Source: Zhengitettix transpicula (Eukaryota; Arthropoda; Insecta; Orthoptera; Tetrigidae). From it: a stretch of DNA of 64,000 bases. The position numbers were made by a program, and so were the translations under genes. How positions within the stretch are numbered: the stretch's first letter is position 1; the number at the start of each line of letters is the position of its first letter. Positions 21,229-38,507 of the stretch are shown one piece after another. The DNA lies in NCBI GenBank assembly GCA_037074705.1, contig CM073591.1, positions 84,052,032 to 84,116,031 on the forward strand, given 5' to 3'. A model generated the notes under the pieces. The model ran no database searches, was not told the origin of the DNA, and saw only the letters and a program-made list of their open reading frames with translations.

Positions 21229-21891
21229 TTCAAAATTTATTTATATATCTATCCGTGTGTTATATACAGTACAGATAAAACTTCTTTAATATTCTCCATC
21301 GTAGCTATCTATTTTAAGCAAGAACGTTTCATTATTATAAGAAAAAAATTAATAAGCCAAATATTATTCCTGAAAACTGTAAAGTGTTCAAAACTATATT
21401 TATCCTGTTAAAACTATGACATCAATTATGGATTTTAGAATTGAGATTTTCAATTGAATACTGTTCCTCCGAAAGCGTTGACGCACTCCACAGCCACGGA
21501 AATCGTGTTGAAAGCGAGAGATATAACTCAATTTGCTGGTTCACGGTTTGGAGTGAGAATACTTGTAACGTTAAATTATCATGTCATCATCATTATCAGG
21601 TCATGCCACAGGCCCTGGCGTAGCTAATATGTCACCAGCTACGCAGGTGCTGGGGTCAAACCACTAATGCCGTGCTCCCGTAGTAATTGAGGTCATCAGT
21701 CCAATGGAGGAGAAGAAAAATGAGACAGCGGTGGGTACTAAGATATTCTTTTCTATGTCTAAGTACTTCATTATGGTATGTAGGACTATTCTATGCCTAT
21801 GTTTGTGTGTGTATATATATTGTATTTATTAAAATTATCTGTTATAACTGTTCTTCATTCCATTCTGCTACAAGTTATTTAGTTAAAATTT
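21227..21891. other. AT-rich DNA, no recognised gene
   Basis: Short frames of 60-70 codons without motifs. A G+C-richer patch at 21600-21700 contains an imperfect hairpin (GCGTAGC ... GCTACGC at 21616-21645). Confidence 0.5.
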
Positions 21892-22083
21892 CAGGATAAA
21901 TAATAAAGCCGTTTTACAAGGCCAACAGTTTTATAAACAATTCAATTCAATTAAATATAAAGGAGCTTTCTAATAAATGATCATAATCATCTATGATGAC
22001 CACGTGTTAGAAATCTCTTGCATATTGAATTGAACTGTTTATAATACTGTTGGCCTTGAAAAACTGTTTTATTATTTATCCTG
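21892..22083. repeat. 192-bp fold-back element (MITE)
   Basis: The first 60 bp (CAGGATAAATAATAAA...) and last 60 bp (...TTTTATTATTTATCCTG) are inverted copies, differing at about six positions and sharing the internal block CAAGGCCAACAGT. A 70-bp unique centre separates them. This is the architecture of a miniature inverted-repeat transposon. No clear TSD was found in the adjacent bases. Confidence 0.88.
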
Positions 22084-23869
22084 GATATAAATAAGGTCTT
22101 ACCTGAATTAATTAGTTTAATTTTTCACATGAGGACCGTTCTTAATATATAAAAAGGGTTTAATTATAAATATTAAATTAATAACAAATTAATTTAAATT
22201 AAAATTAAAAAATTACTTATTTTACTTTTTTCTATGCAATGTGTGATCCGCCGTTTTAATTGAAAATAATAATTCAATCTAGGATTTTTAAGAAAATTGA
22301 GCTTTTAGAACAACTAAAATAAAAATATTATTTCCGTACGAAATATAGGTAAAGAATAATTGTAGGATTTTCTAACGTAACCTCGACAACCTTGGGGAAT
22401 GTTTATCAGTCCCTTCAGGAAGTTGTTAAACGGCATGGCCTGATTTTAAGTATTGTCCCAAAGTCAACTTTTCCCTAATGATGGAGTTCTTTCCCCGAAA
22501 TGCTACGAGATAATGTTTTTCCCGGTTTTCTTTCGGTTTTACATGCAAAATTAATACTAACATGCCACATGGCACAAATGAAAAAAAAAGCCTGTCAAGC
22601 CTTTACCCCTTGAATTATATACGACGTTCCCTCACCTTAAATACATCATCTGCTCTATCATTGCAATTTAGACAATACTGCTGTTTTGACCTACTGTGGT
22701 TTTCCGGCGTCAGTACGGCTTTAATATTAAATCAAACCATTATTTTGAAATGTTTGGAGGAAAAACGATGAGGCGCACTTTTTTCGAATTTGGAATTTTA
22801 GTCAGAAAAATTATAAAATATGCAATCGAAGGTTCCACAGATTTAAAATCTTAGTGTTCCTAACTACAGTCCATTTAACTAAATATAACATAAATTGCAG
22901 AATTTTGGCGAACCTAATGTCATATTCTACACTCAGCGATTCTGTGGCAGAAGTATTTATGGAAAAATTCTCAAGTCATAAACAAGTAATTTTCATATTA
23001 TGCAAACTAAATCAATTATGAGATGAAATTAACTGTTATGATAAAATAAATGATAAATTTTAAATTAAATAAATTAATATTTCTTTTCATAATGTGTTTT
23101 CTTGGGAAAGTTAGGTAATAGAAATAAATTCGACCCAAACATTTCTCAATGGAAAAACATAATGGGTCAAATTATGCAAATTACAACGTCAGTGATATGG
23201 TATACAACTCTGTAATCGACTCGTCTCTATTTCTGAATTATAATAACGATTTAATATATTTAAACGTTTCTTTTTAAATTAGCTGTTGAGACAGACTTAT
23301 TTGTGGCGTAGAGAGATATTTATAATTTGGCTTCAACAAAGTCTTTAAAATGATTAAATTCAAGTGAAAATATAATAAATATAATATTGATAAAATACAA
23401 GTGTTGTACAATACGGGAAAAAAGAAAAAGAAGAAAATTTTGGACCTTATTTCCTACAACTGTGGTCATATTCATGTACTAAATTAATCAAATTCATTCA
23501 AATACTTTCCTAAAATTTATTCGAAATATGTTTGCATAATATATATATATATATATTTGACAAATACTTATATTAAATATTTACTTAAATTGTAGATAAA
23601 TGTAGATTACAATTATTAAAGCTCCTTAAATTATGTTATTATTTTATAATAATGAGACTGTTTTTTATATAATGTAAGTTAAATATTAATTTTTTAAATG
23701 GTATTCTTTATTTTAAAACTCTGGGTTGCCTGTATTATTCAGACATTAAAATGCTCCATAACAAACACTTTTATAATTATTTTTTTCTGACAAACTACAC
23801 TTCTATTAATTGACTAAAGCGGAAGTAATCTTTCAAGAATATAAGTGATAAAATATATTGATTGGAAGA
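22084..23869. other. AT-rich DNA, no gene seen
   Basis: A 69-codon frame at 22562-22771 shows no motif. A short AT run lies at 23538-23557. Confidence 0.55.
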
Positions 23870-24022
23870 ATGGGTTTCAAAATAAAGCTGCCTCGTGTTG
23901 CCTTCAGCATCCACGTGCCTTTGAAGGAAATTGCCTATGATAGGCACTTACCCAACAAACATGCGCCCATGATGGACTTACTATTGGAGCCACTTGATAA
24001 TGCACAATTAGTAGGAAAATGA
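23870..24022 (+). CDS. Candidate 50-residue small protein or exon
   Basis: ATG to TGA, 51 codons. The start has A at -3 and G at +4 (AGAATGG), a strong initiation context. Composition is balanced (Pro, Leu, Met, Asp, Glu, His) rather than the Ile/Asn/Lys bias of random frames here, and base composition is richer in G+C than both flanks. The peptide begins MGFKIKLPRVAFSIHVPLKE and ends with an acidic-leucine stretch (MMDLLLEPLDNAQLVGK). There is no signal peptide or domain that I recognise. It may be a small protein, an exon read past its splice site, or a piece of a processed pseudogene. Confidence 0.3.
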   Translation: MGFKIKLPRVAFSIHVPLKEIAYDRHLPNKHAPMMDLLLEPLDNAQLVGK

Positions 24023-26262
24023 TCGGCACGGCAAAGTGAATACAGAATTATAGGTTCAGTATCAGACATTTCACCGCATGATCCTCAGGAATTGTAAAAT
24101 TAAAGCATTATATGACGTTCAATAAAGTAACATTTACAAAAAATGATATTTATACTATTTTCTAAATAAAATTATTACAAAACTAAGACTTTTCGTTAGT
24201 GGCAGTATACATAATTTTTATGAATGTGTATTGAAATGGTACGTGTGAAGGGAAATAAAATTCTGTAACGAAAAAATAATAATGAGCGCTAAAAAGTTTT
24301 GTTTTTAAAATCGTAGATATTATGTAAATTTGTTGAAATTTAATCTACCATGTGGTTAAATTCTTCGCCAGTTTAGACATGGCATTTTCCAAAGTCTGTT
24401 CTTAATTCGGCGTCAAAGCATGATTGAAGACCATTTCCATAATTAGAACAGATTATAAAACCTTGAGTATGTTGTTGTCCCGTATCATTGATGTAATGGA
24501 ACAACTACAGTTCAAACTGTTTCATTAGATGTTCATAGTAACTAATTAGCAAAGTCTAAATAAGTTCTAGCAGAGAATAATCGAATGTTCAGTTAAGAAA
24601 GTGTTGATTTATTTAGTACATGAAGATGACCACAGTTGTACAAAATGAAGAATAGTTGCATCATCATTGGAATGTTTAAATAAGAAGTTCCTTACACATA
24701 TAAGTTGTTCATTTTTTTAGTGCTTTAAAACCCAGTAACAATTTTGTAATAATGATCCTTGAAGGATTTTATTAATATTTAACATTTTTTATTAAAAAGT
24801 TACTGGATAACATAGACTATATATAGAAACGTCTTTCAAAACTACGTCAAGTTTTGAGTTTTTTGTCTGACTTCCAGGAACTAGTCCGTTGTTATGCATT
24901 ATTTCTTTACAGAAATATTCCGATGGAAGCAAAACTCTTGACCGGAATGACATATCGCGGCTCGGAGCAATAAACCAGACTGGCGAGCGCTGATAGCCCC
25001 GACGGTAAATCCACCCCGCATTAACGCGACGGTGAACAGCGCCCCAGGGACCAATTCTGGCAGGACAATTGAATACCGTAACTCCTGTCAAGCGGAGATC
25101 CACATCGATACAACAGCAATTAAGTCAGCCTTCAAAGAACATTGTATGAGAACGTTAGAGTCGAAAGTAACTACTGTTTGCATAAATGGTGCAGTTCACA
25201 AGGTCATTCTACTGAAGTTTAAAATTACCAGGGAACAATTGTTCACGACTCCGAAATTTGCAATACAGTAGCCAAAATCAAACTGAACGGATAGAAAAAT
25301 ATTAAGGATTTTCTTTCTCAGGTTGGGAAATAACTTATTAAACATAGGATGAATTTTTCTTCCGTTTCATTGATATTAAATATGTTGAAGAGACAATAAT
25401 TTTTTAAGTTTTATTGAATATTATTAATCAATTCAGACTTAATGATTTAAAATAATGAATTATATTTTACAAAATATGAATATATATTTAATTTATTACT
25501 TTTGAATTAATTAGGAATATTTTCATAGGGTATCATGATGAGATTAAAGACAACATTTTCTAAGACTTGATATTTAGATATTACAACTTATTAGCAGAAG
25601 TAAAAAATGTCATTGGAACATTGAAATGAGGAGTCTCACTTTAATAGCACATTAAAAAGTGAGTTTCTTTTCTTAAAACACACAAATCTTAAGATACAGT
25701 TGGGTTTTAATATAATATTCCTTGATTGATCTGATTCATATTTTCATCATTTTTATTGAAAGTTTGTAGGAACGCATCATAGAAGACATTATATCGAAAA
25801 TTTCAATTAGTTGAATAAACTTTAGAGAATTGGCCTGCCTTCCACAAAATAGTCCGTGGATAGATTAATGATACTATTGTCTAAGACTGGATATTAAATT
25901 TAGGTATTAAAATGTATTAACTTTCGGAGACAGTTAATATTTGGTTTATATACGTCCGTCGAAAAATGACGTTCTCTCTTTCCATCGATTTATTTTCTTA
26001 CGCTTCTCTCCTGTGACTCTCGTTTGTATGTCTTAATAATCTACTATTTGGCAAATAGTCCACTGGCAGATACATAGTAATATTGTCTATTCCACGAACC
26101 CCTTGTAATCTAACAAAAACTTATATAAATAATCCATAGGCTTTAGTAATATTTGTAGCCCGAAAAATGAAACACCGCAAGGTCTAACATTCAACTTGCC
26201 TTTAAATCGTTCAGAGAAAATATTTAATATCTCAGCATACGTTTTTTAAGTATCATTACAAA
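24023..26262. other. AT-rich DNA with one G+C-richer open block
   Basis: At 24792-25103 a 103-codon minus-strand frame overlaps a G+C-richer segment (24940-25110). Its first 60 residues have balanced composition (for example RIGPWGAVHRRVNAGWIYRR), and the rest is AT-biased. I recognise no family. A short exon ending near 24930 would be possible. Nothing else is seen in this stretch. Confidence 0.4.
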
Positions 26263-26960
26263 TTAATTTTCTTGAGGACGTTCTCCAAACACCTCCACAG
26301 GTAAATTATTCCATTTGTTAATCGTCCTGTTTAAGAATTAAAAATGTTTTGTTTCAGACATTTTATTTTAAACTGATTGTCCCACTTACCGATATAACTC
26401 GGCTTTTGGATCCAACCCACGGCTCTAGCCCCCACATAAGCTCTGAACAACATGTGCAGCCTTGCTGCGATAATAACTCCCAACCTAATTGTTTTCCTTT
26501 TTTTTATTCCCATTAGCTGGCTCTACTCTTTCAAATTATCTGCCCAATTGTAAACTTTCTCTGACGATTCTATTGATTTTTTTCGATAGGGATGCCAATA
26601 AGCTTTCTAGTATTCTGGAATTGGTCTCACTAAATTTCTTCATTTTTAGCTCCCGGTTTTTAGATTACTAATTATTAAATGTAAGGAATTCCACGCTTTG
26701 CGGGTCGTGAAATTCACCTGCATTTCCCACCCAATTGTTAACAGATTGAGCTGCTTTTCTTGTAATTAAGTTCTATTTTTTTATTAGCTCTAGAATAAGT
26801 CATCCTATATTACCGATACTTCTCTACCGTTCTTAATCCTTCTATAGATAATGGAATCACTACCAAATTTAAGTTGTTTTGCAGATCGTTTCTAAATATT
26901 AGAAAGAGTAATGGTCCGATTACTGAGCCTTGACTAACTTCCGACGTAACAATCCCTAGA
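26263..26960 (-). pseudogene. CR1-like LINE reverse transcriptase (decayed)
   Basis: Reading down the minus strand in shifting frames gives, in family order: VTSEVSQGSVIGPLLFLIF-NDL (26945-26875, RT motif with the QGS-LGPLLF signature), a W--Q-NF thumb-like piece (about 26735-26700), LVRP-LEY--W-P--KKSIE--EKV (26635-26560) and WNNLPVEVFGE (26322-26290), the usual C-terminal WN-LP-EVV block. The catalytic YADD-type motif, expected between 26870 and 26750, is not readable, and several stops and frameshifts are present. CR1 elements copy themselves by target-primed reverse transcription; this copy is long dead. The order of blocks over 700 bp makes the assignment secure even though no single frame exceeds 60 codons. 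Confidence 0.85.
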
Positions 26961-29900
26961 TTCGGAATTTGTTCTTCCTTTATTACTGTTCACTTGCTTA
27001 AATTCATGCTTCATTATTACAATATTATTTAATTCGAGTCTCTTTATTTTTTTGGTTCAATTATTCACTACGTTATTTCCGATGCTTCATTGCGTACTAA
27101 AACCAAGTAATTCTTACTTGAATTTTATTTTTATATGCCTGTTGGTATCACACCTTAACACATTGGTGAAATCTCACTATCCTCACCGTGGACGTGGGGA
27201 TGGATGTATCGTCGTGATTTCAAATATAAAGATAAACGCAAGAATTCCCACATATTACATAAATTCGTAGGGTTAAACTGCGTTAGTTCAATATAGACCT
27301 TTGTCTTTCCATATTTCCTTTTAATTAAAGCTTATCTATTACTTCAAGTGTTGTCTTCTATATACATTTCCAGTCTCTGGGCGTTCCCGGACTCTGATTC
27401 TTTCCTTAATTCTCCGTTTCGCGTTTCCGTTTCCGGATGATGTATCTCATGTATCGTCGCATAAGTATAAGGTTCTCTGTTTTATGTAAATACACACGTA
27501 CAAATTCTTTCACGGCCTAATTCTTAGGTCTGAATGAAGAAGGAAACACTGTAAATTGATTATAGGTCTGATTTTAATTAAAAATAAATATAAAAGCGTA
27601 TAATAAAGCACAGTTCGAAAGATTGGTTAAACTGAATTCATTAAAAAGTGAGCACATTTTAAATTTTAGCTGAGTCTGAGATATTTACATAAGAGATATA
27701 AGAAACTAGTAGAGAGTTGGAATCGACGGAGTACCTCAGACTAAAACCAGTGGTTCCATGTTCTGTATAGTTTTTTCTATCCATATTCATGAATTAATTA
27801 TTATTTTTCCGCAGGGAAGTCTGGTTTAAATAATTATAATGTACAATATAATAAACTGTTCTGACCTAAAAAAAAAACGAATCAGCGTTTTCAAGCAACC
27901 ATTTGATGTTCGTTTCTTTTGAAGGAGAAAATTATTTCTTTGTTCTAAATTTCAGTCATTGCCTACACTTCTAGTTCTTTAATGCATATTAAACGATTTC
28001 CTATTCGTGTATCGGCATTATTTTTTGTCTCACAGCATTAGAAGTACGGGCACTATTCAGTAATTTTTCATTACGATTTCATATGTCCAAATTGCTCCGT
28101 CCGTATTTATAGTTTACAGATCTTGAATAATTTTGTATTCAAATAAATATTTCTAATATATACTTATAATATATTTAAAAAAATAATAATGAAACAGAAA
28201 TATTTACTGCTGTATTAATCAATATAAATCAATCAAAACGAAGTATAACCATTAGCTTCATTTGTAATGTAATAATTTATTCCAAGAAAAAAAATCATAA
28301 GGGATTGTTTTGTTTTTTTTCTATGTATTTTCTTTACTACTTGGAAGCCTACTTAGTGAGCAATAAAACTCCTGGAATAATTATCGATAGATTTCCTATG
28401 TATACTGAATAATATCATCCTATTTTTCCAGGTAACATTTCCTACAATCGAAATCCTCAATGTCCAATCTGTCAACTGTTTAATTTTTTTTCCCCGTAAC
28501 TATACTTTCAATAAGTACACATTGATTTCATTATTAAATTTAAAAGTGATTCCATCACACTCCTTACCATTGTTCTCTGAATTATGAAATATATTTTTAT
28601 TTGTTAAATTAACTAGGAACAAATTAAAATGGAAATATATTAATCAGTATTAACAATCATGAATAATATTTTTATAATTTGAAAAATGACAAACAACTGA
28701 GTTAGTATGCGATTCTGTAGCATTTCAACTTTGAACGTTAGTCTTTTATGAAATTTCCAAACAATAATTCTAACATTTTAATTAATTTTAACTGATTTTA
28801 ATAATAATTGACTATATGACAATTTTTTAATTGACACAATCATATTTTTATATATCGGTTCTATAAAAAAAAAATTGTTGAATGGTATATTTGGGAATAA
28901 AATATTTTTTATGCATATTAATATTTATTTGTTGTATCTAACCGACGGTTGGACTTTTCTTTATTATTTGATGCCTTATTGACTCTTATGACGGGTCTAT
29001 AAATTCTTGGATTTATACTGAGTTACGTCAAGCAATAATGAAATTCTGCACCTGCGAAACGGTAAATCAAAATAAAATACGCTTTGCTGTTAACAGTTTA
29101 ATTAAAAGTGCTTGCCTAACATGTTTATAGCGTTGCAATCTGCGCTTTAGTTACGACTGTGGTTCAACAAATTTCCTTCTCTTCTGCTGGGGCTGATGTG
29201 TCAGTTAACAATTTATATTGTAACAAGGAATTTTATTTTCAATATTTATTATATTAGGCTGTCTTTTGACGTAATTTAAACTACCATCTTACATAAATGT
29301 CAAAACGCTGTGGCATATTTAGACTTTCATTAATTTAGAAACTCAAATTATTAATGAATCAAACAAAATTTAAAACGGTTTTAATGTATTTTTAAAATCA
29401 TTACTCTTATCGTATTTAGAATTAGTTTTCTCGTTAAATTTTACAAGTTTCTTGTTCCTCTTACAATGGATAGTTACACTGTTTCTTATATTTCCTATTC
29501 ACGTAACAAGCGTATTTAATTCATACACTCACGAAACAAATATTAATTTATTACAATTAACAGGACATTTCAGTCACACAATTGGGAGTTCGTATAAATT
29601 TTTTGGCTCGTTTTGTATCTGTCCTGATTGCCTGACATTATCCCAATCTTAGATTAGAATGCAATAGGATTAATTATATTTACTGACTCAAATCACTTCA
29701 AATTAGTTTACAAACAATATTTTTATATATTTTCAAATAGCTCTAAGAGCAACAATAAATTAATTCTGGGGTGAGTCTACACTTGAGAAAAAAATTTCCT
29801 TTGGAGAAGCATGAAGAGGTCAAAACATCACTTTAATACTTGAAAGACTATCCAATAGATTTTATTGTGGTCAATAATATAAAAAAAATGCCTTGTATTG

Positions 29901-30923
29901 AATTAAAAGTACAAATGGTGGTAGTAACATTACATCAAACGGAAACCAATGAACAATCCAGTAAAAAAAATTGAAACAAAAAATCAAACCACCCTAATCA
30001 CACTTGCATATATTTGATGATTACAAACGCAAAGGATTAAATGTTAATCCACCTACTCTGTTGTTAAACACTTTTACATTCTGAGGAAAAGTCTCCAGAA
30101 ATCTTACAGGTTAACTAATCCAAATTACAAATCAGATTTTCCTTACAGCCGGGGTCATTCATTAATTTTATGCCAGTGGTCGTTACGTGTAGTAAAATTT
30201 GGTGGCTTAAGTCGATTAATGACTTCATTCCATGTCTCGTTTGTGTATTCTTTAAATAATATTTTCGATTTTGTTCGATTTCGCCTTTCTGGCGATTTCG
30301 TAAACAGCAAAAAATCGTAAGGACCTTAAAACTGCGTCACATATTCAAACAATTCATGTTTCAACAGCTTAACGATGTAATAAAATTACGCATCAATTAT
30401 TGTAAATGCGTACTCCGTCACAACATGCCCCCGCCATTTGTAGCGGTATATTACCGGGTCGTTCCTTGAGAAGAAAGTTCAAGAGCGCGACATCGTAGCA
30501 CGTAACTGTAAAACTAAGTATAAATCGTAATTGAAAAAAATTAGAGAGCCAGACTTCGTGACATTTCTAGCAGTTTATATCCATAAAACTTTTTTGTGAC
30601 TTGGATAATGATGATGTTGAAAGTAAATACTTTATTCCATAAGCTTTTGTTAAACTGCTGAAAATTTAACAAGACAAGAAGTTTTTTGTACCGCTAACTT
30701 TCAACATCGCGGAGTCGACACAATCAAAGTGCAAGAAAATTTGAACCGAAGACGTGTTTCCCAATTACGAAGTCTCGTCTTGTCGTCAAGTCATGGCCAC
30801 CTCGACGGAACTAGCCGCTGCAAAGACAACTTGGCGAAAGTTTTAACGAGCTTCGGCGTTAGCTTGTCAATCGTCTTTATTATGCACTTCTAAACCCTAA
30901 CCACTTCCAACGTCGACAGGTGT
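26961..30923. other. AT-rich DNA, no gene seen
   Basis: Almost 4 kb without a recognisable protein or repeat boundary. Short frames (27052-27270, 29452-29652) are AT-biased. A G+C-richer zone begins near 30420 and continues to about 31010. Confidence 0.55.
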
Positions 30924-30987
30924 CCAATAAGCGTGGGGAAAGCAATCAATGCATCAGCTGGGCGTTCACTTCCCCAGCGCTTATTGG
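30924..30987. repeat. Long hairpin with CCAATAAGCG arms
   Basis: Left arm 30924-30940 (CCAATAAGCGTGGGGAA) pairs with right arm 30970-30987 (TTCCCCAGCGCTTATTGG) with one unpaired base and a 29-nt loop. Each arm contains an inverted CCAAT element, and the region is G+C-richer than its flanks. It could be promoter-like DNA, a structured RNA or a relic of a fold-back element. Confidence 0.85.
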
Positions 30988-35620
<4,633 letters not shown>

Positions 35621-36894
35621 TTATATTAACTTATTTGAAGCTGCGACTGTTTCATATTCCACAGTACTGTAGTTATAGTTATATGTATCACTCCCTTGTT
35701 TCTTGACTAAATTTATGAGCCTTTTTATTCTACTTTTTGCCGTTTTATCATTTAAGTGTGGGTACAAAGAGTCCAATACATTTATGAATGATGTAGAGGA
35801 TATTTGGTAATGCCTAATAATGGTTCTTGGGTTCTTTGACTCCGTAGCATTTAGTATAAGAGCTTTTAACTGTTCCAAAGGGATAGGTGGAGCACTGGTT
35901 TCTTCTTCATATAATATTTTTAGCGGACCTAATGATTAACTAAGCGCCTTATATTTATGATCCTGAATGTTTTGTTTTGTTTTCTTGGGTGGATTAGTGC
36001 TTGTCTTATGTTCAGGATTACTGTCGTCTTTCTTATCAGCTTGGCTCGTCGAGCTCGTAGATGCAGTTCTTTTTTTGTTTGTTAGTTGGCAATTATCCAT
36101 GTCCGTTTTTTTTAGGGTTGCTTAATTGAATTGCGGGCGCCGGGTTCTTACACTGAATTTTGTCATAATTTTCATTTGCAGTCAAATTATTATTTAGTAT
36201 TGCATCTCTATTAGGACAATTTATCGTGATATGGCCGGGACTTTTACAATTATAGTGCTAGAAACACCTATAACTAGTTTCTTCATATTGCACCATTATC
36301 GAATCCGGAAGGGAGTTTAGCTTATCTGGGTTAATGAAGAATTGTCTTCTGAAACTTTTAATGTGAGAAAATCTTCGATCACCAGTACTTATTCTAATAT
36401 CCGATATTTTAGAGTCTGGAATTATATTTAGCCTTTCTAGTTCTAGCACAATAATCTCGTTAGGGATAACTGCACATACATTTGACAAGATTAGACGGCA
36501 TTATTTTTTCATTAAAGGTCTTATATTAACCATCTCACCGTTTATGGTTATTGATTTATGAACTTATTAGGTTTTCGACATCCTCCTTAGATGTTAGAAA
36601 TGCGCATATTCTGGGATTGGCTATTTTAGAGATGTACTTAATTCTGATGGGGTCAATAATATTAGCTAAACCTATTAGGTACTCATCTGTATTTAAACTT
36701 GCAACAGCGACCAGAATTATGGCATGCATTTTATCCGTGGCCATCACCTTCGAATACAATCTAGCCTCCAAATCCTGTGGGGACGTCACCTTCAGGTATT
36801 CCTCTTCTTTACACTTTCTGGGAGTAGTGTAGAATAATTTCTGCAGCACTAAAAGAAAGAAGAGTAACTTGCATATGCTCTTTTTCAAATTCAC
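35621..36894 (-). pseudogene. LINE ORF1 (gag-like) pseudogene
   Basis: Three minus-strand frames join into one decayed ORF1 of a two-ORF non-LTR retrotransposon. Segment 1 (36894-36556) has ARLYSKVMATDKMHAIILVA and IKYISKIANPRICAFLTSKE. After a frame change come TINGEMVNIRPLM and, in segment 2 (36488-36258), LSNVCAVIPNEI and HIKSFRRQFFI...LPDSIMVQYEETSYR, the gag-type RNA-binding region. A zinc-knuckle remnant follows (CKSPGHITINCP, about 36247-36212); its first Cys appears lost. A basic, serine-rich linker in another frame leads to segment 3 (35878-35621), with PLEQLKALI and DKTAKSRIKRLINLVKK. ORF1 proteins coat the element RNA. Stops near 36512, 36262 and 35938 and at least two frameshifts make it non-functional. 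No ORF2 follows. Confidence 0.87.
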
Positions 36895-37920
36895 GTAATC
36901 ACACAGCCAATAACGCGTATATTATTATTATTATTATTTACAAAATAGTTGTGGGTTCAAATAATTACTTGAAAAAATTGTTTATATTTTAATTATATAT
37001 CAATAAACTAAGAAAGATGTGTATTTTGGAAAATTAAATCTTTCCCGTATGTATTTCTTATTTAATATGCCCGTTATCATCTACAATATCTTCGTTGTTG
37101 TAATATTTTCGTTCGTCACTAAGCGGTGAACCGACACCAGTCACGGGATGTCCTTTACATCGGTTACGCCGCCTTACAATCTCTTTTCAACTCGTTCACT
37201 TTCACGAGACATACTACACTTTCACCCTGCGATGCCACTGTATCGCACTGGAGGAAAAACTCAAGTGCAAGTTCGAAGGAGGAACACAAATGCCTGCCGT
37301 TCGTATCAACAATAACATGCTGTTAAGATTTGGTTGTGAGAGATCGGATTTACTGGCAGAGATATCTCAGATAGATGGCATTTCTCAAGTTCGAGCACAT
37401 GAGGCCAATACCAGTCTTTGGCCAGTGTATCCGACAAACTATTTGAATTTTCTGTAACCAATTAGCGATAAAACACTGCCCTGAAGAAAAATACAAGTCG
37501 GACCCTTATTGAAACACACAATTGTTGAGGACACTGCGTATTTACCTTCAAACGAAAGCAAGCGACAAATTACAGAGTCTAACTGGAGCAATGTGGTCAA
37601 CTCGAAGCATAAAATTCTACTGAGCTGAAGCAACTAACGCGACGAAGCGATGTAAACATAACCAACAGCCATACGGACACAGCAACGTCTACTATACTAA
37701 GAAAAAAATACGAATTAATAAAACTCAAAAATCTATCACATTATTTCTGCCTAATTCGATACACGTAAAATGGACATATTTTCCTTCCATCTTCCACAGT
37801 TTTTCATCATTCGTCGAACAATAGTAAATCCTATTAATAGTAGGTCTAATTTAAGAATTTTGTTTCGTTTGACTAAATCTTCTATATTTATAATTAAATT
37901 TAAATTTTATCTTCTTTAGA
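36895..37920. other. AT-rich DNA, no gene seen
   Basis: A short (ATT)n run lies at 36921-36940. Frames near 37126-37326 and 37439-37633 show no motif. A CTGAAGA...GAAAC arrangement at 37480-37520 lacks the rest of a hammerhead. Confidence 0.55.
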
Positions 37921-38507
37921 AGAGATTAAAACTTCTTTTTTTTGGGGGGGGGGGGACAACAGGCTACATGAGGGTAATCCACGTTGGGCAACTCCCCTTT
38001 AATAGCATAGGAAGGGATTTGAAAGGGGGATGTGGAAGGGTAGAGGAAGGTAGCCAAGGGTTAACTAGGGCCCCCGGGCTATATTTTAAGGATCCTACCC
38101 GGCAATCGCCTAAAGAAATGCAGGAAAAACCCTAGAAAAACCTGCATCAGGTAGGTCGGGAATTGGGTACTTGTCCCACGCCCTTCCGATAGCGAGAGAG
38201 GAGTTTGCTGTGGGGACGCAGCATTCCCTTCTCCGTGCCTCGACCAGTTTAGGAGGCAGCTGGCCGACTATTCCAATGGGAATAGCAGACAACTCTTACC
38301 GTATGCCCAAGGTCTGTGACCCGGGAACATACACCTCTCAGGACAGGCCGAGGTGCCTCGGCTTGTGGGAACCTTGGTTCAAAAACTGAGAGGAAAAGGC
38401 ATCCCCAAAGGTAGCCCCTTCGTATCTCTTCTACAAGGTTCTGCCTGCTAGAGAAAATCCCTCGCAATTGTTGCCTGCAGACCCTCATGAAGAAAGAGAT
38501 TAAAACT
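37921..38507 (-). mobile_element. Family R copy with 13-bp TSD and G-run
   Basis: Full-length copy in minus orientation between AGAGATTAAAACT at 37921-37933 and 38495-38507. The T-run (8 T) is followed by 12 G before ACAACAGGCTACATGAGG, so on the element strand a C-run precedes the A-tail; no other copy has this. The body has the subtype CCGTGCCTCGACCAG. The 5' hairpin region is altered (CTGCTAGAGAAAATCCCTCGCA). Confidence 0.92.

Noticed and set aside
37478..37530. Fourth hammerhead-like motif (CTGAAGA ... TTATTGAAAC)
   Set aside because: Stem I does not close, and the cleavage position lacks a NUH triplet (ACA follows GAAAC).
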